Assembly: GCA_004293725.1 (NCBI GenBank)
Contig: REAW01000018.1
Location: 17,189 to 81,188 of the forward strand
Length of the DNA: 64,000 nt
Source of the DNA: Curvibacter sp.
GTDB lineage: Bacteria; Pseudomonadota; Gammaproteobacteria; Burkholderiales; Burkholderiaceae_C
Direction: 5' to 3'
A program made the translations under genes and the position numbers. Below, one piece after another: positions 1-9,207 of this stretch. Positions within the stretch are counted from its first letter, which is position 1; each line of letters opens with the position of its first letter. The notes under the pieces were generated by a model that ran no database searches, had not been told where the DNA came from, and saw only the letters and a list, made by a program, of their open reading frames with translations.

Positions 1-2
1 AC

Positions 3-80
3 CGCATCCTCGTCAAACGGTTGGCAGCGCCCTTGGGCCGTGAGCGTGCAGTGTTTCAGCTACCGCAGGTACAGCCATGA
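3..80 (+). CDS. 3' end of an unidentified gene (partial)
   Basis: The third plus frame is open from the window edge to a TGA at 78-80 and encodes 25 residues ending in FQLPQVQP. The stop overlaps the ATG of the next gene as ATGA, the usual sign of a co-transcribed upstream gene. The tail RILVKRLAAPLGRER has the flavour of a nucleic-acid-modifying enzyme C-terminus, but it is too short to name a family. Confidence 0.5.
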   Translation, partial: RILVKRLAAPLGRERAVFQLPQVQP

Positions 81-655
81 CCCAAATATCGGCGCCCCTG
101 CGCGCGCAACTCACCCATGCCATTGTGGACCTGGTGGTGCAAGTCCCCCCCAGCGACGAAGCGGCACAAACGCACCCTAGCATCCGCGCCCACGCTATTG
201 CCAGAACGGCGGCACGCCGGGCCAGTGTGCTGGCGGGCTCGCTGTCTCTGCCCCCTGGGGTGCTGGGTTGGATAACTGTGCTGCCCGAAATGGTGGCAGT
301 GTGGAAACTGCAGGCTCAGATGGTGGCCGACATTGCTGCGGTGTACGGGCAACACCAACAACTGCGGCGCGAGCATTTGCTGTACTGCCTGTTCAAACAA
401 GTGGCTGCCCAGCTGTTTCGCGACCTGGCTGTGCGCATGGGCGAGCGTGTGGTGGTGCGCCCTGCCACCCACAAGGTACTGCAAGCCTTGGCGCAAAAAC
501 TCGGGGTGGCACTGGCAGGAGCCGCACTGCGCAAAGGTGCGTCACGCTTGGTACCGCTGCTGGGTGCAGTCACCGTGGGGGCGTATGCCTACTACGACAC
601 CCTGCAGGTAGCCCGCAATGCCGTTGCGTTGCTTGAGGATAAAAATGGCCTTTAG
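77..655 (+). CDS. EcsC-like family protein
   Basis: This 192-residue protein resembles the EcsC family, whose molecular function is poorly defined. The central stretch LSLPPGVLGWITVLPEM followed by AVWKLQAQMVADIAAVYG and the C-terminal GAVTVGAYAYYDTLQVA are the family-like parts I recognise. It has no signal peptide, and its apolar stretches suggest membrane association at most. It starts at an ATG overlapping the stop of the preceding gene by ATGA, so the two are probably translated together. The final codons and the stop lie in a dispersed repeat (641-697), so the natural C-terminus may have been altered by that repeat. Family assignment is from pattern memory only. Confidence 0.6.
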   Translation: MTQISAPLRAQLTHAIVDLVVQVPPSDEAAQTHPSIRAHAIARTAARRASVLAGSLSLPPGVLGWITVLPEMVAVWKLQAQMVADIAAVYGQHQQLRREHLLYCLFKQVAAQLFRDLAVRMGERVVVRPATHKVLQALAQKLGVALAGAALRKGASRLVPLLGAVTVGAYAYYDTLQVARNAVALLEDKNGL

Positions 656-697
656 CGCTCATGGATAAAGCGCAAGCAGCTACAAAAGAGATAGCAA
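641..697. repeat. Dispersed ~55-bp repeat, copy 1
   Basis: The sequence runs AAAATGGCCTTTAGCGCT, then GCGCAAGCAGCTACAAAAG, then ATAGCAA. The same pattern recurs at about ten other places in the window (see 24728, 34098, 37917, 47049, 47457, 52602, 53327, 54901, 57336). This copy supplies the stop codon of the EcsC-like gene. Confidence 0.6.
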
Positions 698-733
698 CGT
701 CAAACCTACATCTGAACCACTGTCCGACGCACC

Positions 734-1324
734 ATGGCCAAACTGTTTTTTCGCTATTCGGCAATGAATGCCGGCAAGTCCACCTCGCTGCTGCAAATTG
801 CCTACAACTATGAAGAGCAAGGCCAGTCCGTGCAGCTCTTTACCGCAGGAATTGACAACCGCAGCGGCCACGGCAGCATTGCCTCGCGCTTGGGCATACA
901 ACGCCAGGCCAGTGTGTTTGACGCCCACACAGACTTTATGGCCCTGCTGGCGCCACCCAGCAGCCCGGCGTGCGTGCTGATCGACGAATCACAGTTTTTG
1001 ACACCCGCCCAAGTGCGACAGCTGCACCAGATTGCCCACACGCGGGATATTCCCATCATTTGTTTTGGATTGCGCTCGGACTTTCAAGGCAATCCATTCC
1101 CTGGGGCAGCCCACCTGCTGACACTGGCAGACGACATTGAGGAAATCAAGACGATCTGCGCCTGTGGTCGCAAAGCCACCATGAACATCCGCATCGACGC
1201 CCACGGCAAACGGGTCCGGGAGGGTGAACAGGTGGAAATTGGGGGTAATGAACGCTACCAACAAGCCTGCGCGCGCTGTTTTTACCAAGACCCCAACGAC
1301 ACGACAATCTCAGCGCAACGATGA
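734..1324 (+). CDS. tdk: Thymidine kinase
   Basis: Cytoplasmic salvage enzyme that phosphorylates thymidine to dTMP with ATP. The 196 residues match the type II bacterial/cellular family (about 190-205 residues). The P-loop MNAGKST lies near residues 11-17 and the Walker B-like IDESQFL near residues 84-90. The lasso region with CACGRKA and a later CARCFYQ carries the four structural zinc cysteines. It is a stand-alone gene, separated from the upstream gene by a repeat copy and convergent with the DedA-like gene. The ATG at 734 lies just before MAKLFFRYSAMNAGK, the expected N-terminus. Confidence 0.95.
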   Translation: MAKLFFRYSAMNAGKSTSLLQIAYNYEEQGQSVQLFTAGIDNRSGHGSIASRLGIQRQASVFDAHTDFMALLAPPSSPACVLIDESQFLTPAQVRQLHQIAHTRDIPIICFGLRSDFQGNPFPGAAHLLTLADDIEEIKTICACGRKATMNIRIDAHGKRVREGEQVEIGGNERYQQACARCFYQDPNDTTISAQR

Positions 1325-1347
1325 GGGCACCGCCGCACGCGGATTGA

Positions 1348-1998
1348 CTACGGGGCAAGCTCTGGTTGTGACTCGTTTCGTGAATTTCGGCGGTTTCTCG
1401 CTTCAGCCAAAGCAGCTTGTGCAAAGGGTTCCAACGTGGTTTTGAGGTAGCGGCCAAACAGTGCGGCCACCAGCATGCCCGCCACCAGCAAGCTCAACCC
1501 TGCATACGCCGCCCAGCGGGGATCCACTTGCGCCCCCGCGTACGCAAACGCGACTCCCAAGCCTACCCAAGTGAAGGTCCACAAGACGGCGCCAACCATA
1601 TCCGCCAACGCAAAGCGCAGCCAAGGCAGGCGGGATGCCCCTGCCCCCAAACCCACCAAAGTAAAAGTACCTTTGGAGAACCGGAAGGCGGGCAACAGAA
1701 AATTGCCATAACGCTCCACCACGGCAGAGCCCAACGCCAACCAAGGAGCGAAACCGGGGAACCTGGCATACAGCCAGGGTGAAAAACGGCGGCCCACCCA
1801 AAACCGTATCTGGCTCCCGATCACCGTGCCCAGCAACACCAAGGCCAACACTGCCGCAGTATTCAATGCGCCAGAGAAACTGACAAAACCGGCCACCATA
1901 GGCAAAGGCCCGGTTTTTCCCAGTGCATAAATCAACAAAAATCCGTACACCAGCGTGTCGTAGCGCGAAATGAAATCCAGAAGCTCTTGCGTCGTCAT
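1348..1998 (-). CDS. DedA/VTT-family inner-membrane protein
   Basis: A 216-residue integral membrane protein of the DedA (SNARE-associated, VTT) superfamily, which acts in envelope homeostasis and probably lipid flipping. It has several hydrophobic segments and the family hallmark of an arginine in a glycine-rich re-entrant region (LPAFRFSKGTFTLVGLGAG), followed by a glycine-spaced WTFTWVGLGVAFAYAG helix. I start it at MTTQELLDFISRYD (ATG at 1996-1998). The reading frame extends 24 codons further, but that part is cysteine-rich, not membrane-like, and has no parallel in the family. The substrate cannot be predicted. Confidence 0.8.
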   Translation of the reverse strand: MTTQELLDFISRYDTLVYGFLLIYALGKTGPLPMVAGFVSFSGALNTAAVLALVLLGTVIGSQIRFWVGRRFSPWLYARFPGFAPWLALGSAVVERYGNFLLPAFRFSKGTFTLVGLGAGASRLPWLRFALADMVGAVLWTFTWVGLGVAFAYAGAQVDPRWAAYAGLSLLVAGMLVAALFGRYLKTTLEPFAQAALAEARNRRNSRNESQPELAP

Positions 1999-2122
1999 CC
2001 TGCGATTGTCTGGCTCTGCGCAAGGGGATGCGCCAACTGGCACGAATACCCTCTGGCAACGCGGGCACAAATGAAACTATGGGTATCCACCGTTCTAAGA
2101 GGCCAGTCGCGCTTTAGCGCTT

Positions 2123-2812
2123 CTACAAAAAACTGGCAATTTCAGATAGCCGCTTTTTGCGGATATTGGGCACCGTGCAGTCTTTGTCAGGGTAGCCAAC
2201 AACCAAGAGGATGTAAGGCTTTTCATTGTCATGGCGATGCAATAGGCTGTTTAAGAAGCCCATCGGGCTGGGGGTGTGGGTAAGCGTGGCCAATCCGGCG
2301 TTGTGCAGGGCTGCGATCAAAAATCCCGTGGCTATAGATACGGACTCAGGGACGTAGTAGTTTTTTACGGCGGTTCCATCGTCCATCAATGTGCTTTTTT
2401 GCCCGAAGATGGCTATGAGGAATGGCGCGTCTTCCAGAAAAGGTTTGTTTGCGTCGGTGCCCAGAGGCGCAAGCGCGTCCTTCCACTCTTGCGGCGCACG
2501 GCGCTCGTAAAACTCACGTTCTTCTATTTCCGCTTCCACACGAATTTTGTTCTTTATGGCTGGGTCGGAGACGACGGCAAAGTGCCATGGTTGGTGGTTG
2601 GCTCCAGAGGGGGCTGTTCCCGCAGTGAGTAAGCAAGCTTCAATGACCTCTTGGGGGACACTGCGGCTTGAAAACTCCCGAATTGTTTTGCGTCGGCGCA
2701 TGGATTCGTAAAACGCGTGGGCACGTTCCACCATCTCAGGTTCAGAATAGGCTTGGTACGTTGTCAGGGGCACGAACGGAGGCGAGCCGTGGTTGAAACT
2801 TAAGCGTGACAT
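2123..2812 (-). CDS. Nitroreductase-family flavoprotein
   Basis: FMN-dependent oxidoreductase of the nitroreductase superfamily. The pattern [15 protein letters not shown] near the N-terminus binds the FMN phosphate. [19 protein letters not shown] is the conserved flavin loop, and a glycine-rich VVGYP lies close to the C-terminus. The closest recognisable subgroup is the iodotyrosine-deiodinase-like one, which includes many bacterial enzymes of unknown substrate. I chose MSRLSFNHG as the start (2812); 16 codons upstream are also open. It stands alone, convergent with the downstream part of the DedA region and divergent from the periplasmic binding protein. Confidence 0.8.
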   Translation of the reverse strand: MSRLSFNHGSPPFVPLTTYQAYSEPEMVERAHAFYESMRRRKTIREFSSRSVPQEVIEACLLTAGTAPSGANHQPWHFAVVSDPAIKNKIRVEAEIEEREFYERRAPQEWKDALAPLGTDANKPFLEDAPFLIAIFGQKSTLMDDGTAVKNYYVPESVSIATGFLIAALHNAGLATLTHTPSPMGFLNSLLHRHDNEKPYILLVVGYPDKDCTVPNIRKKRLSEIASFL

Positions 2813-2966
2813 AAATCCCTTTGGTCCGAAATGTGGAACCCGCGCAATGTAAGCATACAAAATGCCCCAACTCCTTCCGCGAATACCCTGAGTGTTGGTT
2901 GTGCTTCTCCATCACCTCACTGCTTTTTGAATGACAAGCAACGCTGGAGTGGCTAAACTGATTTGC

Positions 2967-3719
2967 ATGTCGCTCAGGGCCTGTTTTCAATCTCTGCTGC
3001 AGTCTTTCTTGCTGCTGGGTTGCATAGTTTCGAGTGCAACGGCCGCCCCGCCCGAGGTGCGAGTTGGCATGGGACTCACCAAGCCACCTTATGTTTTTGA
3101 GTCTGGCAAGAAGGGAATTGAAGTAGAGATTGCAGAACAGGCGCTTGCTGTTGCAGGCTACAAAATGGTGGGCCTTCAGTTTCCTCCTGCCAGAGGGTTG
3201 GCCATGCAACGGGCAGGACAGTTGGATGTTTTGTTGACCGTGGATGAAGGCATTGGTGGAACTGGCTATTTTTCTGTGCCTTATGTCGTCTACCAGAACG
3301 TAGCTATTTCGTTAGCTTCGCGCAATTTCCAGATCAAGACCATTGAAGACCTTTCCAATTACTCGGTGGCTGCGTTTCAAAACGCGGAAGTCATCTTGGG
3401 TGAGCGTTTCAAAAAATTGGTAGCGGGCCACAGCAATTACAAAGAATATCCCCAGCAAATCATTCAGAACAATTTGCTGTACTCCCAGCGTGTGGATGTG
3501 GTGGTGGGCGATAAGCGGATTTTTCGCTTTCTCAATACCCAACTGGATCCCAAATTGAACGTAAACCAGCCCATAACGGTTCACACCATCTTTCCCCCGA
3601 ATCCGCGCAAGGCAGTTTTTTTGGACAAGGCCTTGCGCGACCGCTTCAACGCGGGGCTAAAGGCCATTCAGGCCAATGGCGTGTACGACGCGATTCTAAA
3701 AAAATACGCGAACCAGTGA
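2967..3719 (+). CDS. Periplasmic solute-binding protein (SBP family 3-like)
   Basis: A 250-residue secreted protein. MSLRACFQSLLQSFLLLGC followed by SSATAA is a signal peptide, so the start is placed at the ATG at 2967 rather than the earlier in-frame codon. The mature part starts PPEVRVGMGLTKPPYVFE and continues GIEVEIAEQAL, the usual opening of type 2 periplasmic binding proteins of the amino-acid/SBP_bac_3 class. FLDKALRDRFNAGLKAIQANGVYDAI is the usual C-terminal helix pattern of that fold. No ABC permease or ATPase lies nearby, so it may be an orphan receptor. Ligand unknown. Confidence 0.75.
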   Translation: MSLRACFQSLLQSFLLLGCIVSSATAAPPEVRVGMGLTKPPYVFESGKKGIEVEIAEQALAVAGYKMVGLQFPPARGLAMQRAGQLDVLLTVDEGIGGTGYFSVPYVVYQNVAISLASRNFQIKTIEDLSNYSVAAFQNAEVILGERFKKLVAGHSNYKEYPQQIIQNNLLYSQRVDVVVGDKRIFRFLNTQLDPKLNVNQPITVHTIFPPNPRKAVFLDKALRDRFNAGLKAIQANGVYDAILKKYANQ

Positions 3720-3758
3720 CAACCCAGTGCCTTCAATTCGGCACCTACGAGAAATTCC

Positions 3759-5123
3759 ATGGAACAGTTTGATTTGATCGTCATTGGTGGCGGGTCTGGC
3801 GGTGTGCGAGCTGCACGAATAGCGGCGAGCCATGGTGCAAGCGTGGCATTGGCCGAAGAGTTTCGAATGGGCGGCACCTGTGTGATTCGGGGTTGTGTGC
3901 CGAAAAAGCTCATGGTGTATGCCTCGCGCTTTGCGCAAGAGTTCAAGGAAGCCGCCGGTTTTGGCTGGACGTTGGAGAAGCCGCTATTGCAGTGGAGCAC
4001 TCTCAAAACCAGGCGCGATGCGGAAGTGGCCCGGCTGGAGGGTGTGTACCGAAGCAACCTGCAAAATGCAGGGGTGCACATTCTGGAAGGCCGTGCGACG
4101 CTGGTGGACCGCCAAACGGTGGCCCTATCCAACGGTCAGCGGTTCCAGGCAAAACATATTTTGATAGCAACCGGTGCTCAGCCGGAGGCTGGTCCAGCCA
4201 TTCCGGGCCATGACTTGGCCATTGATTCCAATGGCTTCTTCGATCTCCAAGCCATGCCGCGCCGCGTGGTGGTGCAAGGTGCGGGTTACATTGCACTGGA
4301 GCTGGCTAGCGTGTTGCATCTGCTCGGCGCAGAAGTCACTGTAGTGGCGCGCGGCCAGCAAATCCTGCGCGGCTTTGATGAAGAGATGCGCCAGCATTTG
4401 GCCGCGGAGATGGCACGTAACGGTTTGCAGTTTCGTTTCGGCCGTGAAGTACAGGCCATTGCCCGCAGCGAAGAAGCGCTGGCAGTGCAACTGGACAACG
4501 GCGATACCCTGGCGGCCAACTGCGTGCTGCGCGCCCTAGGCCGCCGGCCCAATACCAATGGACTGGGCCTGGAGGCGCTGGGCATAGCGCTTGATAGCAA
4601 AGGCGCCATTTCGGTTGATGATTTCAGCCAGACTACGGTACCCGGCATCTACGCGGTGGGCGATGTCACCAACCGCGTCAACCTGACCCCAATGGCCATA
4701 CGCGAAGGCCATGCTTTCGCCGACACCGTGTTTGGCAGCAAGCCGCGCCGCGTGGACCACACACTTGTCCCCACCGCCGTTTTCACTACGCCCGAGGCCG
4801 GAGTGGTAGGACTCACCGAAGAACAGGCGCTCAAAAGCCATCCAAGGCTGGATGTGTACCGCGCCAACTTCCGCCCCCTGAAGGCCACTTTGTCGGGCCA
4901 TCCCGGCAGAATGCTGTTGAAGCTTCTGGTAGACCGCGATACCGACCTCGTGCTGGGCTTTCACGCTGTGGGGCCAGATACCGGCGAGATGGCCCAACTC
5001 ATGGGCGTTGCGCTCCAACTTAAGGCGACCAAAGCCGCTCTGGATGCTACGCTCGCGGTCCACCCTACGGCCGCTGAAGAGCTGGTTACCATGCGCACAC
5101 CGACCGTACGCCACAACCTCTAA
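3759..5123 (+). CDS. gorA: Glutathione-disulfide reductase
   Basis: FAD- and NADPH-dependent enzyme that keeps cytoplasmic glutathione reduced. At 454 residues it matches bacterial GorA (about 450). Visible are the N-terminal FAD Rossmann motif GGGSGG, the redox disulfide GGTCVIRGCVPKK (Cys41 and Cys46) and a second nucleotide-binding GAGYIALELASVLHLLG. The FAD motif VPGIYAVGDVT and the C-terminal HPTAAEELVTM, with the catalytic histidine-glutamate pair, are also present. It lies 39 bases after the solute-binding gene and 15 bases before the methyltransferase, so a short co-directional unit is plausible. Confidence 0.93.
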   Translation: MEQFDLIVIGGGSGGVRAARIAASHGASVALAEEFRMGGTCVIRGCVPKKLMVYASRFAQEFKEAAGFGWTLEKPLLQWSTLKTRRDAEVARLEGVYRSNLQNAGVHILEGRATLVDRQTVALSNGQRFQAKHILIATGAQPEAGPAIPGHDLAIDSNGFFDLQAMPRRVVVQGAGYIALELASVLHLLGAEVTVVARGQQILRGFDEEMRQHLAAEMARNGLQFRFGREVQAIARSEEALAVQLDNGDTLAANCVLRALGRRPNTNGLGLEALGIALDSKGAISVDDFSQTTVPGIYAVGDVTNRVNLTPMAIREGHAFADTVFGSKPRRVDHTLVPTAVFTTPEAGVVGLTEEQALKSHPRLDVYRANFRPLKATLSGHPGRMLLKLLVDRDTDLVLGFHAVGPDTGEMAQLMGVALQLKATKAALDATLAVHPTAAEELVTMRTPTVRHNL

Positions 5124-5138
5124 TCTCTCGACTCCCTC

Positions 5139-6347
5139 ATGCAGCCCTCTCACATCCACTGGACCGAAGCGGGTCAAAATTTTTCTGCCTTGTGGCGATC
5201 CGAACGCGGCGCGGCGCCTCCCAAAAGAGTGGTACTGGCCGACGACACCACTACAGCCGATGATGCCTACCAACTCGCATGCGAAGGCACGGCCCTGCTC
5301 TGGCGTGGAGATTTTCACAATGCACGCCAGTTGCTCCAGGCACTTGCACGGCGCATAGATCGCAAGCCTCAACGCAAACAGCGCGCAGCCACAGGCAAAA
5401 AAATAGACAAGGCACCCGTCTCAGCGGCAGAAGGCTTCAACCTTCACCGCCAAGCGCAGGCCCAACGCTCCCGCGTTCTGGCCATGGTGCTGTTGCCATT
5501 CAACGCCGACTACAGCATCCCATTGCGTCGCGCTCCCGATGCACGGCGAGCTTGTACCGAGGCCTGGGGGCCGGCCGTGGCAACTGATGGCGCGTCTGTA
5601 TCAACGATGCGCGACCTCTTGGGCATGACCAGCGCACACGAATGGCGCAAAAAAGGCGTGGAAGTTCCCGCACTTGGGGCGGCCCCCAACAACCGCATTC
5701 ATCCGCACTACGGAGTGTTCTCCCCTGTGCGTGGAGAGTATGTGGACTTGGTAGCTGCTACACCGCTGCCCGCGCTACCACCTGCCGCTTTGGCCCTGGG
5801 GGAAACCTTGGTTGCGTTTGACATAGGCACCGGAACCGGTGTGCTGTCTGCGGTGTTGGCACGGCGCAAGGTGAACCATGTTGTCGCTACAGATCAAGAC
5901 CCACGCGCCCTGGCATGCGCGCGTGACAACTTGGCCCAGTTGGGTGTCGCTTCGCAAGTAACGCTGCTGCAAACCAACTTGTTTCCAGAAGGCGCAGCGT
6001 CACTGGTGGTGTGCAACCCACCCTGGCTCCCTGCGCGGCCAAGCTCACCCATTGAATACGCGGTGTATGACGAAAACAGTCAGATGTTGCTGGGGTTTCT
6101 CAATGGTTTGGTGGCTCACTTGGCCCCCGGTGGCGAGGGCTGGTTGATTTTGTCAGACCTGGCCGAGCACCTGGGTTTGCGAAGCAGAGAGGAATTGCTG
6201 ACCGCCTTCGCAAAGGCTGGCTTGCAGGTGCTGGGGCGCGTGGATGCCAAGCCCCTGCACCCAAAAGCCAGTGACAGTACGGACCCCCTTCACGCGGCAA
6301 GAGCTGCGGAAGTTACCTCTCTATGGCGGCTGGGGCCCATCCAGTAG
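5139..6347 (+). CDS. Class I SAM-dependent methyltransferase with NPPW motif
   Basis: A 402-residue cytoplasmic methyltransferase. The SAM-binding motif I is VAFDIGTGTGVLSAVLARR, followed by VVATDQDPRALACARDNL. The catalytic-type LVVCNPPWLP is the NPPY/W signature of enzymes that methylate amide or exocyclic amino nitrogens in proteins, RNA or DNA (HemK/PrmC, RlmG, RsmC types). The N-terminal half carries no domain I recognise, though it is rich in basic residues (RRIDRKPQRKQRAATGKK), which would suit nucleic-acid contact. Substrate is not decided by sequence alone. Confidence 0.75.
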   Translation: MQPSHIHWTEAGQNFSALWRSERGAAPPKRVVLADDTTTADDAYQLACEGTALLWRGDFHNARQLLQALARRIDRKPQRKQRAATGKKIDKAPVSAAEGFNLHRQAQAQRSRVLAMVLLPFNADYSIPLRRAPDARRACTEAWGPAVATDGASVSTMRDLLGMTSAHEWRKKGVEVPALGAAPNNRIHPHYGVFSPVRGEYVDLVAATPLPALPPAALALGETLVAFDIGTGTGVLSAVLARRKVNHVVATDQDPRALACARDNLAQLGVASQVTLLQTNLFPEGAASLVVCNPPWLPARPSSPIEYAVYDENSQMLLGFLNGLVAHLAPGGEGWLILSDLAEHLGLRSREELLTAFAKAGLQVLGRVDAKPLHPKASDSTDPLHAARAAEVTSLWRLGPIQ

Positions 6348-6367
6348 GCCCCACTAGCATTGCCACT

Positions 6368-8638
6368 TCAGGCCTTCACGCAGTCCGCGTAATAGCGCAT
6401 TTTTCCATCCTCCCCTACCTCGTTCACCAAGCCATGGACATCTGTCTCGAAGCCAGGGCATTGGGCGTTGAATTCGCGCGAGAATTTAAGGTAGTCCACC
6501 ACTTTTTTGTTAAACACCTCGCCAGGCACCAAGAGCGGAATACCGGGGGGATACGGCGTCACCATTCCCACGGACACGCGGCCTTCTAGGTCATCGATAT
6601 TCACCCGCTCGGTCTTGCGCAAGGCAATGTGGGCGTAGGCGTCACTGGGCTTCATGGCGGGAACCAGGTCACTCAGGTACACCTCCGTGGTCAGTCGGGC
6701 GATGTCAAACTTGGCGTACAGCTGGTGAATGTGTTGGCATAGATCGGCAAGGCCCATCTTTTCGTAGCGCGGGTACTTCTGCACAAACTCGGGGAGCACG
6801 CGCCACATGGGCTGGTTCTTGGCATAGTCATCTTTGAACTGCTGCAGCGCAGTCAACATGCTGTTCCAGCGGCCCTTGGTAATGCCGATGGTGAACATGA
6901 TGAAGAAGCTGTACAGACCCGTCTTTTCGACCACCACGCCGTGCTCCGCCAAAAACTTGGTCACGATGCTGGCAGGAATACCGGTCTTGGCGAACTTGCC
7001 GTTCAGATCCAGGCCGGGTGTCACAATGGTGGACTTGATCGGATCCAACATATTGAAGCCGTTGGCCAACTTTCCAAAGCCATGCCAGTTCGCTTTGGCG
7101 CTTTTGCTCTCACCTTTGATGATCCAGTCCGCGGCGCGGCCAATGCCCTCATCCACTAACTTGTCTGGTCCCCAGACCTTGAACCACCAGTCGTCACCAT
7201 ACTCTTCGTCCACCTTGCGCATGGCGCGGCGGAAGTCAAGGGCTTCGGCAATGCTTTCTTCCACCAAGGCCGTGCCGCCGGGCGGCTCCATCATGGCGGC
7301 CGCCACGTCGCAACTGGCGATGATGCTGTACTGCGGGCTGGTCGAGGTGTGCATCAAATACGCCTCATTGAACAAATGTTTGTCCAACTTGACCGTTTGC
7401 GAGTCCTGCACCAACACATGGCTGGCCTGGCTAATTCCGGCCAACAGTTTATGAATGGACTGGGTGCTGTACACCACCGCCTCTTTGGGACGTGCACGGT
7501 TTTTGCCCATGGCATGGTAGGTGCCATAGAACGGATGGAAGGCTGCGTGAGGAAGCCAGGCTTCGTCAAAGTGGATGTTCTCTACATAGCCGTCCAACAT
7601 GCTCTTGATCGTTTCGGTGTTGTAGAGCACACCGTCGTAGGTGCTTTGCGTCAGCGTCAAGATTCGGGGCTTTACCTTTTTGGCGTCCACGCCCCTCAGC
7701 AAAGGGTTGGCCTTGATCTTGGCTTGAATGGTGGCCGGCTCAAACTCACTTTGTGGAATGGGCCCAATGATGCCGAAGTGGTTGCGCGTGGGCTTGAGAA
7801 ACACGGGGATCGCGCCGGTCATGATGATGGCGTGCAAGTTGCTCTTGTGGCAGTTGCGGTCCACAACCACGATGTCGCCAGGCGCCACCGTGTGGTGCCA
7901 CACCATTTTGTTCGAAGTGGACGTGCCGTTAGTCACAAAGAAACAATGGTCAGCGTTGAAGATGCGCGCTGCATTGCGCTCGGAAGCGCCAATAGCCCCG
8001 TTGTGGTCCAGCAACTGTCCCAGCTCTTCCACCGCATTGCACACATCGGCGCGCAACATGTTTTCCCCATAAAACTGGTGGTACATCTGGCCAACGGGGC
8101 TCTTCAGAAATGCCACGCCACCCGAATGCCCAGGGCAATGCCAGCTGTAGGAGCCGTCTTCTGCATAGTCCAGCAGAGCCTTGAAGAATGGGGGTTGCAC
8201 GCCTTCCAGGTAACCCTTGGCCTCGCGGATGATGTGGCGGGCCACGAACTCGGGCGTGTCCTCAAACATGTGGATGAAACCGTGCAACTCGCGCAAGATG
8301 TCGTTGGGAATGTGGCGGCTGGTCTTGGTTTCGCCGTACACATAAATCGGTACATCCAGGTTCTTACGGCGTACTTCTTCAATGAAATGGCGCAGGTTGA
8401 GCACCGCCGGATCCAGGTCCGGGCCGGGTGTGAACTCTTCGTCGTCGATGGACAAAATAAACGCGCTTGCCCGACTTTGCTGCTGGGCAAATTGGCTTAA
8501 GTCACCGTAGCTGGTGACCCCCAACACTTCAAAGCCCTCAGTTTCAATGGCTTGGGCCAAGGCACGGATACCCAGCCCAGAGGTATTTTCCGATCGAAAA
8601 TCTTCGTCAATGATGATGATGGGAAAGCGAAATTTCAT
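6368..8638 (-). CDS. Arginine/lysine/ornithine decarboxylase (class I fold)
   Basis: PLP-dependent biodegradative amino-acid decarboxylase of 756 residues, matching the length of AdiA/LdcC-type enzymes. The N-terminal wing domain resembles a response-regulator fold (IIIIDEDFRSENTSGLG). The PLP lysine is in STQSIHKLLAG at residue 397, and WHCPGHSGGVAF plus FFVTNGTSTSNKMV form the cofactor pocket. The C-terminus (PYPPGIPLLVPGE) is typical of the family. The enzyme uses protons while making a polyamine or agmatine, so acid tolerance or polyamine supply are the likely roles. No antiporter gene is adjacent. Arginine versus lysine or ornithine specificity cannot be settled here. Confidence 0.88.
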   Translation of the reverse strand: MKFRFPIIIIDEDFRSENTSGLGIRALAQAIETEGFEVLGVTSYGDLSQFAQQQSRASAFILSIDDEEFTPGPDLDPAVLNLRHFIEEVRRKNLDVPIYVYGETKTSRHIPNDILRELHGFIHMFEDTPEFVARHIIREAKGYLEGVQPPFFKALLDYAEDGSYSWHCPGHSGGVAFLKSPVGQMYHQFYGENMLRADVCNAVEELGQLLDHNGAIGASERNAARIFNADHCFFVTNGTSTSNKMVWHHTVAPGDIVVVDRNCHKSNLHAIIMTGAIPVFLKPTRNHFGIIGPIPQSEFEPATIQAKIKANPLLRGVDAKKVKPRILTLTQSTYDGVLYNTETIKSMLDGYVENIHFDEAWLPHAAFHPFYGTYHAMGKNRARPKEAVVYSTQSIHKLLAGISQASHVLVQDSQTVKLDKHLFNEAYLMHTSTSPQYSIIASCDVAAAMMEPPGGTALVEESIAEALDFRRAMRKVDEEYGDDWWFKVWGPDKLVDEGIGRAADWIIKGESKSAKANWHGFGKLANGFNMLDPIKSTIVTPGLDLNGKFAKTGIPASIVTKFLAEHGVVVEKTGLYSFFIMFTIGITKGRWNSMLTALQQFKDDYAKNQPMWRVLPEFVQKYPRYEKMGLADLCQHIHQLYAKFDIARLTTEVYLSDLVPAMKPSDAYAHIALRKTERVNIDDLEGRVSVGMVTPYPPGIPLLVPGEVFNKKVVDYLKFSREFNAQCPGFETDVHGLVNEVGEDGKMRYYADCVKA

Positions 8639-8769
8639 CGAAAGGCTCCAACAGACAGGGAAAAATAAATCAAATAGGCGCGAAGTTTAAGGACTTATGT
8701 CGGCAACCGTAAGGCGGCGTCACCCATTTGGCCCACAATGTGGCGTCATCAATACAAAGGAGGCCCCCC

Positions 8770-9195
8770 ATGTCAGACCCCACCCTGTGGTGGTTGATCG
8801 CAGGCGCCATCGTTACGGCTGAGCTGCTGACCGGTACCTTTTATCTTCTGATGTTGGCTTTAGGCGCTGTTTCTGCTGCGCTTGCAGCCCATTTGGGGGC
8901 CGGTCTGCCCTTGCAACTCGTACTAGCGTCCCTGGTGGGGGGCGGTGCTGTAGTGGCTTGGCATTTCAAGCGATCGGCCGGTCGCGCCGAGCTGCCGGCG
9001 CAAGCCAATCCCAATGTGAATTTGGACATCGGTGAAACCGTACAGATCAGCGCCTGGAACCCAGATGGAACCGCCAATGTGCACTATCGCGGAGCGCAAT
9101 GGACCGCCATGCACCGCGCTGGAGTCAACCCGTCCCCTGGCACCCATCGCGTTGCGGAGATGGTAGGCAGTCGTCTTTTGGTCGACAAAACTTAA
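8770..9195 (+). CDS. NfeD-family membrane protein
   Basis: A 141-residue protein with hydrophobic N-terminal helices (LWWLIAGAIVTAELLTGTFYLLMLALG and LVLASLVGGGAVVAW) and a C-terminal soluble OB-fold-like part (VNLDIGETVQISAWNPDGTANVHYRG). This is the short NfeD type that partners SPFH proteins. The start is the ATG at 8770, preceded by an AAAGGAGG ribosome site. It is followed after 12 bases by the SPFH gene, the standard NfeD-stomatin operon of membrane microdomain proteins. Confidence 0.87.
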   Translation: MSDPTLWWLIAGAIVTAELLTGTFYLLMLALGAVSAALAAHLGAGLPLQLVLASLVGGGAVVAWHFKRSAGRAELPAQANPNVNLDIGETVQISAWNPDGTANVHYRGAQWTAMHRAGVNPSPGTHRVAEMVGSRLLVDKT

Positions 9196-9207
9196 CAAGG
9201 AAAACTT

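Noticed and set aside
4536..5372. Open frame of 278 codons on - across gorA and the methyltransferase start
   Set aside because: Covers two real genes in antisense and lacks a domain.
7349..8500. Open frame of 383 codons on + opposite the decarboxylase gene
   Set aside because: Antisense to a strongly conserved enzyme; composition and residue pattern are those of a complement of a high-GC gene.
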